A stretch of 64,000 bases of DNA, from the NCBI GenBank assembly GCA_039630235.1, contig JBCNVI010000001.1:427059-491058 (forward strand). Direction: 5' to 3'. The stretch comes from Candidatus Hydrothermales bacterium (GTDB lineage: Bacteria; Hydrothermota; Hydrothermia; Hydrothermales; JAJRUZ01). The notes beneath the pieces were generated by a model that searched no databases, was not told the DNA's origin, and saw only the letters and a program-made list of their open reading frames with translations. Shown here one piece after another: positions 44,469 through 54,433 of this stretch. A program made the translations under genes and the position numbers. Position 1 is the first letter of the stretch. Each line of letters opens with the position of its first letter.

Positions 44469-44867
44469 ATGGATGTCATAACAATACAAACAAGAGAAAG
44501 GGAACAATATGTAGAAATAACGGAAGAAATAAGAAAAATTATAAAAAATAAAAAGTTAGATAAGGGTATAGTTTTTTTATATGTTCCCCATACAACCTGT
44601 GGTATAACAGTTAATGAGAGTTATGATCCTTCTGTTGCTCAGGATATAATACATATGCTTCATTTAGTGGCTCCTCCCAAGGGCCCATATAAGCATACGG
44701 AGGGAAATGCCGATGCCCATATAAAAACTACAATAACAGGTAGCACTTTATTTTTATTTGTCGATAACGGTGATCTTGTTTTAGGCAAATGGCAGGGAGT
44801 ATTTCTCGCAGAATATGACGGTCCAAGAACAAGAAAAATATATCTAAAGTTTTTTAAAGAAGTTTAA
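44469..44867 (+). CDS. yjbQ: YjbQ-family (UPF0047) protein
   Basis: 132 residues with the family motifs YVPHTTCGITVNE, HTEGNADAHIK, TGSTLFLFVDNG and LGKWQGVFLAEYDGPR. The HTEGNADAH histidines form the proposed active site; the family shows weak thiamine-phosphate-synthase-like activity in some bacteria, but the true role is unsettled. GGAG stands before the ATG. It overlaps the MBL hydrolase gene by one base and begins a five-gene string to uvrB. Confidence 0.9.
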   Translation: MDVITIQTREREQYVEITEEIRKIIKNKKLDKGIVFLYVPHTTCGITVNESYDPSVAQDIIHMLHLVAPPKGPYKHTEGNADAHIKTTITGSTLFLFVDNGDLVLGKWQGVFLAEYDGPRTRKIYLKFFKEV

Positions 44868-45709
44868 TGAAAAGAGTTTATAAGCTTGGTGATTTCAAAA
44901 TTATTCATCTTAATCTTGGTACCTTTAAACTTGATGGCGGTGCAATGTTTGGAGTTGTACCAAAAGTCCTATGGTCAAAAAGCACAAAATCTGATAGAAG
45001 AAATAGAATAACTCTTGGTTTAAATCCCCTTTTAGTTATTGGTAAAGACTTTACTCTGCTTATTGATAACGGAATAGGAAACAAATACTCTGAAAAAGAA
45101 ATTGACATATACGGTATTAAGTTAAAAGATGATCCCCTAAAGATATACGGAATAAAAAAAGAAGATATAACTCATGTAATTTTAACTCATCTTCACTTTG
45201 ACCACGCAGGCGGTTCAACCGAGTATTTAAACGGGGATTTAAAAGCTACCTATCCTAATGCAATATATTTTGTTCAAAAAAAAGAATTCGAAGACGCTAT
45301 GAATCCAAATGAAAGAACAAGAGCTTCTTATAGAAGAGAAAATTTTGAGCCACTTTATAGAGAAAATAAACTTATCTTACTTGAGGGAGACTCAGAAATT
45401 TTAAAAGGGATAAAAGTTATACATACAGGTGGGCATACAGAGGGACATCAATTTGTAATAATAGAAAGTGAAAATGAAAAGGCCATTTATTTTGGTGATA
45501 TCGTTCCGACAAGTTATCACATTCCTCTTCCCTACATTATGGGTTATGATACACATCCTCTTGTTACTCTTGAAATTAGAAAAAAATATTATGCTTTAGC
45601 ATCAAAAGAAAGATGGCTTTGTTTTTTTGAACATGATCCAATTCCTAAGGCAGGTATTATAAAAGAGATAGAGAAGGGAAAGTATAGTTTTGAAGAGATA
45701 AAGTCTTGA
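44867..45709 (+). CDS. Metallo-beta-lactamase-fold hydrolase
   Basis: 280 residues with the dizinc motif THLHFDHAGG (about 107-116), a later histidine in GGHTEGHQ, aspartate in FGDIVPT and a late EHDP. The layout with FGVVPKVLW near the N-terminus resembles the YtnP/lactonase-like MBL group. The substrate is unknown. It overlaps gpsA by 4 bp. Confidence 0.85.
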   Translation: MKRVYKLGDFKIIHLNLGTFKLDGGAMFGVVPKVLWSKSTKSDRRNRITLGLNPLLVIGKDFTLLIDNGIGNKYSEKEIDIYGIKLKDDPLKIYGIKKEDITHVILTHLHFDHAGGSTEYLNGDLKATYPNAIYFVQKKEFEDAMNPNERTRASYRRENFEPLYRENKLILLEGDSEILKGIKVIHTGGHTEGHQFVIIESENEKAIYFGDIVPTSYHIPLPYIMGYDTHPLVTLEIRKKYYALASKERWLCFFEHDPIPKAGIIKEIEKGKYSFEEIKS

Positions 45710-46713
45710 ATGTTTTTATTGTAGGTGCAGGAAGATGGGGGACAGCTCTTTCCTATATTTGCCACTTTAACTTTAAAAAAGTATACCTTTGGGACAAAGA
45801 TAATTTTTTACTTGAATCAATAAAAAAGTATAGAAAAAATCCTTACTTTTTTGAAAACTTTATGTATCCAGAAAATGTTGAGCCAGTTTTTGACTTAGAA
45901 GAATCTATCAATGACTCTGATATTATTATATCAGCAGTTCCTACACAAGTAGTGAGAGATGTACTTTCTAGCTTAGAAAAATATATAAAAAATCCAAAAA
46001 TATTTATATCGGCATCAAAAGGTCTTGAAATAAAAAAACTTGAAAGACCAAGTGAAATAATAAAAGAGGTCTTAAAGAGAAAAGTTAAAAAGATCTTTGT
46101 TCTTTCTGGTCCAAACTTTGCCGAGGAAATAATAAAAAACGTTCCTTCTCTCTCGGTTTTGGCTGGTGATAAAGGTGAGGAAATTAAAAATCTTCAAAGA
46201 TTACTTACAACATCTTTTTTCAGAGTATACATTTCAAATGATTTAAAGGGGGTAGAACTAGGGGGAGCCTTAAAAAATGTCTATGCTATAGGAGCAGGAA
46301 TATTAGACGGTCTTAATTTGGGATACAATGCAAGAGCAGCCTTTTTAACAAGATCTTTAGTTGAAATGTCAAGATTTGGAAAAATTATGGGCGCAAGATC
46401 CTATACTTTCTCGGGATTATCAGGTTTAGGCGATTTAATTTTAACTTCCACCTCAGACTTATCAAGAAATAGAACCTTCGGACTTTTAATAGGTAAGGGA
46501 GTTGAAATTAAAGAAGCTCTTTCAAGAATAAAAACAGTTGAAGGCTTTTATACAATAAAGCCCTATGTTGAGCTCGCAGAAATAAAAAAAATTTATGTTC
46601 CAATTGCAAAAGAACTTTATGAGGTGCTATATAATCATAAGGACTTAAAAGATGCAATAAAAGAACTTATGAATAGACCCTTAAAGTATGAGGATGTCCC
46701 AGGAATAGTCTAA
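45706..46713 (+). CDS. gpsA: Glycerol-3-phosphate dehydrogenase [NAD(P)+]
   Basis: 335 residues, TTG start. N-terminal NAD motif IVGAGRWGTALS, then SASKGLE, SGPNFAEEI, the catalytic lysine in GALKNVYAIGAGI and SGLGDLILTSTS. It reduces dihydroxyacetone phosphate to sn-glycerol-3-phosphate, implying bacterial-type ester phospholipids. Coupled to the MBL gene by a 4-bp overlap and 2 bp from the HAD gene. Confidence 0.94.
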   Translation: MNVFIVGAGRWGTALSYICHFNFKKVYLWDKDNFLLESIKKYRKNPYFFENFMYPENVEPVFDLEESINDSDIIISAVPTQVVRDVLSSLEKYIKNPKIFISASKGLEIKKLERPSEIIKEVLKRKVKKIFVLSGPNFAEEIIKNVPSLSVLAGDKGEEIKNLQRLLTTSFFRVYISNDLKGVELGGALKNVYAIGAGILDGLNLGYNARAAFLTRSLVEMSRFGKIMGARSYTFSGLSGLGDLILTSTSDLSRNRTFGLLIGKGVEIKEALSRIKTVEGFYTIKPYVELAEIKKIYVPIAKELYEVLYNHKDLKDAIKELMNRPLKYEDVPGIV

Positions 46714-46715
46714 TT

Positions 46716-47432
46716 ATGCCAATTAAAGTTATTACTTTTGATTATTGGGACACTCTTGTACCCATTGATGAACATAAGATTGATTTGATGAGAAAAGAGA
46801 GAGCAAAGAAAATTCAGGAATATTTTAAAAATATGGGGAAAAATCTTACCTATGATGAAATTTACGAGACATCAAGAAAAGTTTGGGAACTTTATAGAGA
46901 AAACCCCTTAGTTAACAAAGAGGTAACAATATATATTATGGTAGAAAAAATCCTTGAGTATTTAAATATTGAAAAAAGGGATGATCTTATAAAAGAGATA
47001 GTTCAGATATATGAAGAATATCTTTACAGGGCAGGACTAAGTGTTGACTATGAGGTCATAGACGTAATTAAAGATTTAAAAAGAGATAATTATAAATTGG
47101 GAATAGTTTCAAATACACCAGGGGGTAATGTGGAAAGGAAGATTCTTGAAGATTACGGTATAGATAAATTTTTTGATATAATGGTTTTTTCCGCAATAGA
47201 AGGCATCAGAAAACCTCACCCAGAGATTTTTTTAAAGGTAGTAAATTTTTTCAAAATAAAACCAGAAGAACTTTTGCATATTGGTGACACCTTTGAATTA
47301 GATGTTGAGGGCCCTTTAAAAATTGGAGCAAAAGCTATCCTTTGGGATCCAAAGAGAAAAAACATGAATTCAAATATAATAAGTATAAGTAGCTGGAAGG
47401 AACTTAAAAACGTAATTAATCAATATGGCTAA
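46716..47432 (+). CDS. HAD-superfamily hydrolase
   Basis: 238 residues. Motif I is TFDYWDTL (nucleophile Asp, with Trp at the position of the second Asp), motif II SNTPGG, motif III lysine in IRKPHPEIF, and motif [15 protein letters not shown] helical C1 cap lies at about 20-100. The Trp variant occurs in some phosphatase subfamilies. The substrate is unknown; phosphoglycolate or sugar phosphate are common in this group. It overlaps uvrB by 8 bp. Confidence 0.88.
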   Translation: MPIKVITFDYWDTLVPIDEHKIDLMRKERAKKIQEYFKNMGKNLTYDEIYETSRKVWELYRENPLVNKEVTIYIMVEKILEYLNIEKRDDLIKEIVQIYEEYLYRAGLSVDYEVIDVIKDLKRDNYKLGIVSNTPGGNVERKILEDYGIDKFFDIMVFSAIEGIRKPHPEIFLKVVNFFKIKPEELLHIGDTFELDVEGPLKIGAKAILWDPKRKNMNSNIISISSWKELKNVINQYG

Positions 47433-49425
47433 ATTTGAACTAGTAACTGATCTTGTTCCAAAGGGAGATCAACCTAAAGCTATTAAAGAGCTTGTGGAAG
47501 GCCTTAAAAGCGGATTAAGACACCAAGTTCTACTTGGAGTAACAGGAAGTGGAAAAACTTTTACAATAGCCAACGTTATTAAAGAATGGGGTAAACCCAC
47601 TTTAATAATTTCACATAATAAAACCTTAGCAGCTCAACTTTATGGAGAGTTAAAACAACTTTTTCCCCATAATGCCGTAGAGTACTTTATTTCCTATTAC
47701 GATTACTATCAACCTGAAGCATACATTCCTGAGACAGATACATACATAGAAAAGGACGCTTCAATAAATGAAGACATAGAAAGATTAAGATTAAGAACAA
47801 CATCTTCGCTCCTTGAAAGAGATGATGTTATTGTAGTTGCCTCCGTTTCGTGCATATATGGGCTTGGAAATCCAGAAGAAGTTAAAAAACTCTATCTTAT
47901 TTTAGAAAGGGGACAAAACATAGAAAGAGACGTCATCTTGAGGAGACTGGTAGATCTATATTACACAAGGAATGATTTTGAACTTGCAAGTGGAAGATTT
48001 AGGGTAAAAGGCGATGTTATTGAACTTATCCCGGCATATGAGAATTACGTAGTAAGAATTGAACTTTTTGATGATTTTATAGAGAAGATTGAAATAAAAG
48101 ATAAAGTTACAGGGGCAACGCTCGAAAAGAAAAATAAAATTGCAATCTATCCAGCCTCACATTACGTAACAACAAGACCCACATTAGAAAATGCAATAAT
48201 CTCAATTGAAAAGGAGCTTGAGGAAAGGCTTAGAGAACTGAGAGAACAAGGTAAACTCTTAGAGGCACAGAGACTTGAACAACGAACAAGATTCGATATT
48301 GAAATGCTAAAAGAAATAGGCTATTGTCCAGGAATAGAAAATTATTCAAGACACTTTGACGGAAGAAAACCTGGGGAAAGACCTAAGTGTCTCATCGATT
48401 ACTTTCCTCCCGAATTTTTGTGTATTATAGATGAAAGTCATGTTACAATACCACAGCTAAAGGCAATGTATAGAGGAGATAGGTCAAGAAAAGAGGTTTT
48501 AGTAGAGTATGGTTTTAGGCTTCCGTCAGCTTTAGATAACAGGCCTCTTAAATTTGAAGAGTTTGAGGCTCTTGTTGATAGGGTAATTTATATGTCAGCA
48601 ACTCCCTCTGATTATGAAATAGAAAAGGCAAAGGGAAGAGTCGTCGAAATGATTGTAAGGCCAACTGGACTTGTTGATCCTGAAATTGTTGTAAAACCAA
48701 CAAGAGGGCAAGTAGATGATCTAATGGAAGAAATTAGAAAAGTAGTTGAAAAAAAGGAAAGAGTTTTAGTAACAACGCTAACTAAGCGTATGGCTGAAGA
48801 TCTTGCTGAGTATCTTTCTTTAGCTGGATTTAGAGTTAAGTACTTGCATTCAGAAATTGAGCCTATAGAGAGAATAGAAATTTTGAGAGATTTAAGACTT
48901 GGGAAATTTGATTGTCTTGTGGGAGTTAATCTTTTGCGAGAAGGTCTTGACTTGCCTGAGGTTTCCCTTGTTGCAATCTTAGATGCTGACAAAGCTGGGT
49001 TTTTAAGAAGTGAAACTGCTCTAATTCAAACAGCAGGAAGAGCAGCTAGAAATAGGGCAGGTAAGGTGATACTTTATGCAGATGAAATGACAGAAGCTAT
49101 GAAAAGAGCTATTTTAGAGACAGAAAGAAGAAGGAAGATACAGATGGAATATAACGAAAAACATGGGATAATACCGGAAACTATAAAGAAAACAAAGGAG
49201 CAAATTTTGATGACAACTATTGTTGCAGATGCAAGAATTGAGTTGAAGGAAGAGTATGAGGATGTTGAAAAGGAAATTGAAATTTTAAGGGCCACCTTTG
49301 ATAGAATAACGCTTCTTGAAGAACTAGAGAGGAGAATGAGGGAAGCTGCTGATCTCTTTGAGTTTGAAAAAGCTGCTAAGTATAGAGATGCACTGTTTGA
49401 ATTAAGAAAAAAGGGCTCCCTTTAA
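47425..49425 (+). CDS. uvrB: UvrABC system protein B
   Basis: 666 residues, full length. Walker A GVTGSGKT (about 38-45), the beta-hairpin [20 protein letters not shown], helicase motifs [16 protein letters not shown] and GLDLPEVSL, and the C-terminal UVR motif ([13 protein letters not shown]). It loads onto damaged DNA with UvrA and recruits UvrC. It ends the yjbQ-uvrB string and overlaps the convergent MalK-like gene by 4 bp, so no terminator lies between them. Confidence 0.97.
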   Translation: MAKFELVTDLVPKGDQPKAIKELVEGLKSGLRHQVLLGVTGSGKTFTIANVIKEWGKPTLIISHNKTLAAQLYGELKQLFPHNAVEYFISYYDYYQPEAYIPETDTYIEKDASINEDIERLRLRTTSSLLERDDVIVVASVSCIYGLGNPEEVKKLYLILERGQNIERDVILRRLVDLYYTRNDFELASGRFRVKGDVIELIPAYENYVVRIELFDDFIEKIEIKDKVTGATLEKKNKIAIYPASHYVTTRPTLENAIISIEKELEERLRELREQGKLLEAQRLEQRTRFDIEMLKEIGYCPGIENYSRHFDGRKPGERPKCLIDYFPPEFLCIIDESHVTIPQLKAMYRGDRSRKEVLVEYGFRLPSALDNRPLKFEEFEALVDRVIYMSATPSDYEIEKAKGRVVEMIVRPTGLVDPEIVVKPTRGQVDDLMEEIRKVVEKKERVLVTTLTKRMAEDLAEYLSLAGFRVKYLHSEIEPIERIEILRDLRLGKFDCLVGVNLLREGLDLPEVSLVAILDADKAGFLRSETALIQTAGRAARNRAGKVILYADEMTEAMKRAILETERRRKIQMEYNEKHGIIPETIKKTKEQILMTTIVADARIELKEEYEDVEKEIEILRATFDRITLLEELERRMREAADLFEFEKAAKYRDALFELRKKGSL

Positions 49426-50423
49426 GTTAATTTAAACGTGTAGACGTCTTTTTCTTTCACGTAGAAAATGATATTACTATGCTCGGGTCTTCTATGAGAG
49501 ATAACTCTTATTTCTCCCTTTTTGAAATTTATATTAGTTTTATCAAAAACAATATCAACGAGTTCACATCTTAAAAGATAGTATTCTCCTAAAAAGTCGT
49601 AGCTATTAACTCTTACGTAAAACTCATAGTTTTTGCCTTCTTGTCTTACGTAAGAGAATTTTTCAGGTCTTATGCAAAGTGTGTAGTTTTCAGTTTCTAT
49701 TTTATTTATTCCGTGGGATCCAAAAAAGTTAGCAACAAAGAAATTTTGTGGATTTTCGTAAATCTCTTCTTGTGTCCCCACTTGCATTATCTCACCTTTG
49801 TTTAATATACATATTCTGTCGGCAAGGGTCATTGCTTCAATCTGGTCATGTGTTACATAAATAGTAGTAATATTTAAGCTCTTCTGGAAATTTTTTAATT
49901 CAAATCTCATTTCAGTTCTAAGTTTTGCGTCAAGGTTAGAAAGTGGTTCATCCATAAGAAAAATTTTAGGGTTTCTTACAAGTGATCTTGCCAATGCCAC
50001 TCTTTGCTGTTGTCCACCTGAAAGTTCTGATGGTTTTTTTGATAATATATCCTCTATTTTTAAAAGCTCAGCAACCCATTTGAGCCTTTTCATTTGCTCT
50101 TCTTTTTTTATTTTTCTTATTACTAGTGGAAAAAGAATATTTTCTGATACTGTCATATGGGGATAAAGAGCATAATTCTGGAAAACCATTGCTATATCTC
50201 TTTTAGCTGGTTCTAAATTTGTTATATCCTTATCTTCAAGAATTACTCTACCCCTATCTGGTTTTAAAATTCCTGCTATGATCTTTAATAAAGAAGTCTT
50301 TCCACATCCAGATGGCCCCAAAATTACAAAAAACTCTCCCTTTTTTACACTTAAATTAATATTTTTTAATACCTCCTCCCTTTTAAATTTTTTGGAAATA
50401 TCTATAAGTTCAAGATAACTCAC
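49422..50423 (-). CDS. Carbohydrate ABC transporter ATPase, MalK/UgpC type
   Basis: 333 residues: Walker [10 protein letters not shown], signature [14 protein letters not shown], Walker [13 protein letters not shown], and the C-terminal regulatory OB-type domain (about 235-333). Such ATPases energise MalFG-type permeases, sometimes several different ones. No permease adjoins it; the only sugar permeases in this window are at 8.4-10.0 kb. It follows a CBM9-like gene by 2 bp, the same gene type found beside those permeases, which supports a shared pathway. Confidence 0.92.
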   Translation of the reverse strand: MSYLELIDISKKFKREEVLKNINLSVKKGEFFVILGPSGCGKTSLLKIIAGILKPDRGRVILEDKDITNLEPAKRDIAMVFQNYALYPHMTVSENILFPLVIRKIKKEEQMKRLKWVAELLKIEDILSKKPSELSGGQQQRVALARSLVRNPKIFLMDEPLSNLDAKLRTEMRFELKNFQKSLNITTIYVTHDQIEAMTLADRICILNKGEIMQVGTQEEIYENPQNFFVANFFGSHGINKIETENYTLCIRPEKFSYVRQEGKNYEFYVRVNSYDFLGEYYLLRCELVDIVFDKTNINFKKGEIRVISHRRPEHSNIIFYVKEKDVYTFKLT

Positions 50424-50425
50424 CT

Positions 50426-51415
50426 TTAATCAAGCTTTATTACCTTCTTAACAGAAGGTTTTATATAAACTCCTTTTTTGTTCATTTTTAAATTTTTCCT
50501 TCCTGTAGCATCATAGAATTTCCCTTCAATTTCCTTGTCTTTAATCACTAACTTAATTTTCTCCTTAACATCTACGTAAAGTCTAGTTTTTTTAATTGGA
50601 TTGACCAATGTAACAGGATTATTAGGAGAATAGTTAGAAAGTTCGGCTGCTTGTGCACTTGATTTTATAAAGGCAAGGTCATATAGATCTGGGTCAGCCC
50701 AGTTAGTAATGCCTCCACCACCAACGTATTGACCGGCTATTGAATCAACCTCTCTAAACATTCCAAAATCTTCCAGTCCTATACCAAAGCTTATCCAATA
50801 ATCGTTATGATAAAGTTTGAGACTATCTATCTTTAGGGCTGCTTCGTAAACGTTATTCATACGAGCAAAGTGATGCCCTGTGTTAATATCAGAATAGTTA
50901 TGGTCTAAAAGTCTAACATGATACATAGAGAATACACCTGAAAACTGCCATTCTCCCAGTATCTTTACATCTGAGTACTGAGGAGCATACTTAGAGTTTT
51001 GTAAAGTGGCTAATGTATCTATGGTAAAGTAAGCAATAAAGGAAGGCCAGTCACCGTTCCCCCCGAAGGTGTCGCCCACTATTATGAGGAAGTAAAGAAA
51101 AGTGTCAAGGCTTGTTGCCCCTTCTGTAAACCTCAGCTCTAAAAGATCAGCTTCTTTCCCTTTGAATCTAGGTAAGCCAGTGCCTGGATCAACATCTGTT
51201 GGGTATGAATAGTCCCCATCTCCTAAATCATCGTTTATTTGGTCAACCCATACAGCCTCAATTTTGTCATAAATGTAACCTGGGTGTTCAATATAAAAGA
51301 AGGTATCTCTTTTTGTAACACCATGTGCCACCCAATCAGAGGGATCCCCATCCACGTTTATAATATGCCCCCTTAGGGTCAAAAAGAAAATTATCAACAA
51401 ACTGAACTTTTTCAT
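50426..51415 (-). CDS. Exported CBM9-like/DOMON-type protein with C-terminal sorting tail
   Basis: 329 residues. Leader about 1-16, then the VDGDPSDWVAHG motif (about 20-31) that also opens both repeats of the protein at 10.0-12.0 kb, with shared elements such as LLELRFTEG. The last ~50 residues (GKFYDATGRKNL, KKGVYIKP, KKVIKL) form a type IX-like tail. It is the third member of this exported family in the window and, like the others, sits beside a sugar ABC gene. TAAAAT stands 6 nt before the ATG. The ligand is unproven. Confidence 0.65.
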   Translation of the reverse strand: MKKFSLLIIFFLTLRGHIINVDGDPSDWVAHGVTKRDTFFYIEHPGYIYDKIEAVWVDQINDDLGDGDYSYPTDVDPGTGLPRFKGKEADLLELRFTEGATSLDTFLYFLIIVGDTFGGNGDWPSFIAYFTIDTLATLQNSKYAPQYSDVKILGEWQFSGVFSMYHVRLLDHNYSDINTGHHFARMNNVYEAALKIDSLKLYHNDYWISFGIGLEDFGMFREVDSIAGQYVGGGGITNWADPDLYDLAFIKSSAQAAELSNYSPNNPVTLVNPIKKTRLYVDVKEKIKLVIKDKEIEGKFYDATGRKNLKMNKKGVYIKPSVKKVIKLD

Positions 51416-51421
51416 ATTTAA

Positions 51422-51427
51422 ATTTTA
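51422..51427 (-). promoter_or_regulatory. Candidate -10 box (TAAAAT) 6 nt before the CBM9-like gene
   Basis: On the minus strand TAAAAT lies 6 nt before the ATG at 51415, with no ribosome site and no clear -35 box: another leaderless layout, here in front of a CBM9-like/malK operon. Confidence 0.4.
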
Positions 51428-51530
51428 CGTATAGAGTTCTAAAAAATTAAAAATGAAACAAAAATTTTTTTCTTTTTTCATTCACTAAGTGTGGTAAAAC
51501 CCTGATTTTTTGGTCCTTTAGGTCAACTTT

Positions 51531-52871
51531 TTATTTGAGACTTATAATTATTCTATCTTTTTCTCTTCTCCAAGTCCCGTATATTTCTTTGATTTCAATT
51601 AAATTTAAAATCGGGTATATTTTATTTTCCAGAATAAAATTTTCTCTGATTATATTTTTAAAATAGTCTTTTAGAAATTCTTTAAAAACTACGTCATCAA
51701 AATACAGAAAGAGATTTTCTATATTTGGAAACTGCTTTTTAGTTGTATGACCTTTAAGAACAAAAATCTGTTCCCTTAGAATTTCTGATGAGGAAGATAT
51801 GTAAAAATTGTCTTTATAGCTAAAATAGCCGATAAATTCTTCCCTGTTTCTGTTTAAAAAATAAGTACACCTGATTTTTTCCAGAGTAAAAGACTCTTTA
51901 GTTACACCATCCTTTGATATGTCCAAGATAAATGAACTACAACTCCCTTACCTATTTTGATTAAAAAAAGTGGAAAATAATAGTCAACAAAATAATTAAA
52001 ACCTTTAAAAGAAAAAGTAAAACGTTCAACTATATTTTTGAAAAAGTGTAATCTCTCCTTAAAAAATTTCACAAGTTTTTCATCCTTCCTTCCCTTTATG
52101 GAATTCTCAATTTCTTCACTCAAACTGAAATTTTTAAAAGATATGTAAAAAATATGATTGGGGGGTAATTCAGAATTATTCAAGTCAGGCTCTATTTTCT
52201 TTAAAATATTTCCCACAAGATGAGAAGGTTTTTCAATTAAAATATTTAAACTATCAACTTCATTATGATAAAAAATAAACTTCTCTGACTTAAAAAATAA
52301 ACCATCTTTAATATGAGCACCGTAAAATAGCACATTTTCAGGAAAATCTTTTCTATAAAATCTCCTCTCTTTTACCCTCCTGCCTTTTAGATGATCTATA
52401 GTCGATCTCAATAAGTCTTTATTACTTGCAATTACCATATAATCCTCAATAAAAAATAAAAATAAATTTTCCCTCAATATCGTATAGGGAACTTTATTAT
52501 ACTCATCACTAAAATTCAGGAAGTTAAAAATTAGATTTACCAGAAGACTTTTTGGCTTTAAAATAACTAAATATCCCTCTTCATAAAATCCTATACTAAT
52601 TTTCTCTATAAATTTACTTATTTCGGTCTTTTTCACATCATCTCTTATTTTCTTTGGAACCCCCCAAATATAGTAAAAACTCATTAATTATTCCCTTTTT
52701 ATTTAACGAATCTATAAGGCCATTTTTATTCAGTTTCTCAACGATCTTTCCCACATCTTCAAAAACCACATACGTATTTAAACCTTTTGGGAAAATATCA
52801 ACAATCTCCTCTATTTTCCAAGCAGCTTTTGGCATTCTCTTATAGAAAAGCAAAACAAAAACTAGTATCAC
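51531..52871 (-). pseudogene. DUF3352-like protein, broken by two frameshifts
   Basis: Three overlapping pieces in different frames read as one protein of about 440 residues: an N-terminal hydrophobic segment, then YVVFEDVGKIVEKLNKNGL, ISIGFYEEGYLVILKPK, FFIEDYMVIASNKDLLRSTI and a beta-rich C-terminal half. The pattern of a 'YVVF-DV-K' start and 'VIASNK-LL' motif recalls DUF3352-type exported proteins. One frame change lies at the six-C run 52660-52665 and one at about 51910-51950. It follows the SpoIID gene and is part of a decaying envelope island. Confidence 0.6.
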
Positions 52872-52900
52872 AACGAAAATAAGAATCGGAAATAAAAAAA

Positions 52901-54433
52901 TTAAAACTTTTTCTTCATAGCCCCCCTTCTATTTATAAAATTTTTTAAACTCCCATACTTTTTTAAACTATCAAGAATAGCTCTTTTAGATTTTTCGATT
53001 GATTCTACTTCAGCCTTATATTTCCATAAATTTTTAAAATTCTCATTCTCTAACCTATAAGGATTAAGTAAATAAATAATTCCTTCTTCAATTTCTCTTT
53101 TTAGGTTATACCTCGATAAAGCAACATGAAGAAATTCGTGAACCAAAATTTCCTCAATAATTGAGTATTTTTTAAGTAAATTAAATGGAGCAAGAAAAAT
53201 CGTATCGTGCATTAAATACCCCGCATAAAAAGGCTTAACTTTTATTTTTTTTGTAAAATCAGAGTAACTCGTAACCTCTTTTATTACAAAATTACCCCTA
53301 TATTCTATTCCATTCTCTTCACACAACTTCTTAAACTTATAATAAGCACTTCTTATAAAAGGCAAATAATTCTTAACATCAGTGGAAATAAAAACAAAAT
53401 TTTCATCTTTATATACATCATACTCAAATTTAAGTTTCTCCAACTTTACATCTTTAAAATAAAAATTTATTATATCTGTATATTTAAAGCCCTTAAGAGC
53501 CATAAACTTTGCACCCTCTTGACACATCCCAAGGCCATGTCCAAGACCTTTGCCCTCAAAAACGTAATACTTTTTCTCCTCCCTTAAATCAAAAAAATTC
53601 GACTTTATACTATTCCATCCATACTTCCTTGAAATCATATTTCTAAAATCCCAACCTGAAAGCACCCTCCCATTTAAAAGCACCCTCTTTACTCTCCCAC
53701 TTTCCCCCTTTTCAAGAATCCTTAAATCTCCAATTTTATTTTTCTCTAATTTATATATCCATAAACTATGCCTACTATTTCTGCAAAAAATATCGGGCTT
53801 AGACTCTAAATAAAAGATGCCATTTTCAAATATCTCTTCAGGTGAAGAGGTGTAACCGCCGCAGCAAGCAGAGTAAAAAGGCTCGATCAATTTTCCATTA
53901 TAAGTTAAAACTTCACCATCTGTTTCTTCTACCGCCTTTTTAGATAAATAGCACTCATCAACAACACCCCTATAAACTTGACAATGAGTTAAATCACAAA
54001 AATTGTAATCTCCTCCTTCGTGTCTACTTTTATATAGGGCAAGAGTCCTTGAAAGCACTGCCTGCGCCTTTAAAGCTTCAAAAAAAGAATTACCTATTTC
54101 CGCCACAATAACTGAAGCTAAATAATCTCTTAGATTCACATAGTTTATTATAAATAATTCGTGATCTCTAATATATACTCTTATTTTTCCCCTGTATCTT
54201 CTCTGAAAATTTTTATTCTTAATTAAAATCGGCTTAGTTGAACTTACAAAAAGTTCTTTTTTCTTGGAATTGTTAACAATTATACTGTCTCCCCTATAGA
54301 TCTTAATAAAATATTTCCTATTTCCCGAGACTAACTGAATTTCCTTAAATTTGTATTTTGACAAAACTCTAACTGAGATTTCTTTTGTTAGATCGAAAGG
54401 TATCAAAAACAAAAATATAGCTATATTATTCAA
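52901..54433 (-). CDS. SpoIID/LytB-domain protein fused to a zinc-metallopeptidase-like domain
   Basis: 510 residues. After a short leader comes a SpoIID/LytB region (about 20-330; NLRDYLASVIVAEIG, KAQAVLSRTLALYK, YSACCGGYTSSPEE, GLGHGLGMCQEGAKFMA), which in sporulators cuts or activates cutting of denuded peptidoglycan. The C-terminal part (about 335-510) has HEFLH at 432-436 with EEG at 449-451 downstream, the ligand pattern of peptidase-MA-like zinc peptidases. I do not know this fusion as a standard architecture. It overlaps the mini-PBP gene by 8 bp. Confidence 0.8.
   Translation of the reverse strand: MNNIAIFLFLIPFDLTKEISVRVLSKYKFKEIQLVSGNRKYFIKIYRGDSIIVNNSKKKELFVSSTKPILIKNKNFQRRYRGKIRVYIRDHELFIINYVNLRDYLASVIVAEIGNSFFEALKAQAVLSRTLALYKSRHEGGDYNFCDLTHCQVYRGVVDECYLSKKAVEETDGEVLTYNGKLIEPFYSACCGGYTSSPEEIFENGIFYLESKPDIFCRNSRHSLWIYKLEKNKIGDLRILEKGESGRVKRVLLNGRVLSGWDFRNMISRKYGWNSIKSNFFDLREEKKYYVFEGKGLGHGLGMCQEGAKFMALKGFKYTDIINFYFKDVKLEKLKFEYDVYKDENFVFISTDVKNYLPFIRSAYYKFKKLCEENGIEYRGNFVIKEVTSYSDFTKKIKVKPFYAGYLMHDTIFLAPFNLLKKYSIIEEILVHEFLHVALSRYNLKREIEEGIIYLLNPYRLENENFKNLWKYKAEVESIEKSKRAILDSLKKYGSLKNFINRRGAMKKKF

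Noticed and set aside
51416-51530. A/T-rich gap with long A and T runs as a possible repeat or attachment site
   Set aside because: Apart from the -10 box at 51422-51427 I see no repeat units or symmetry beyond base composition.
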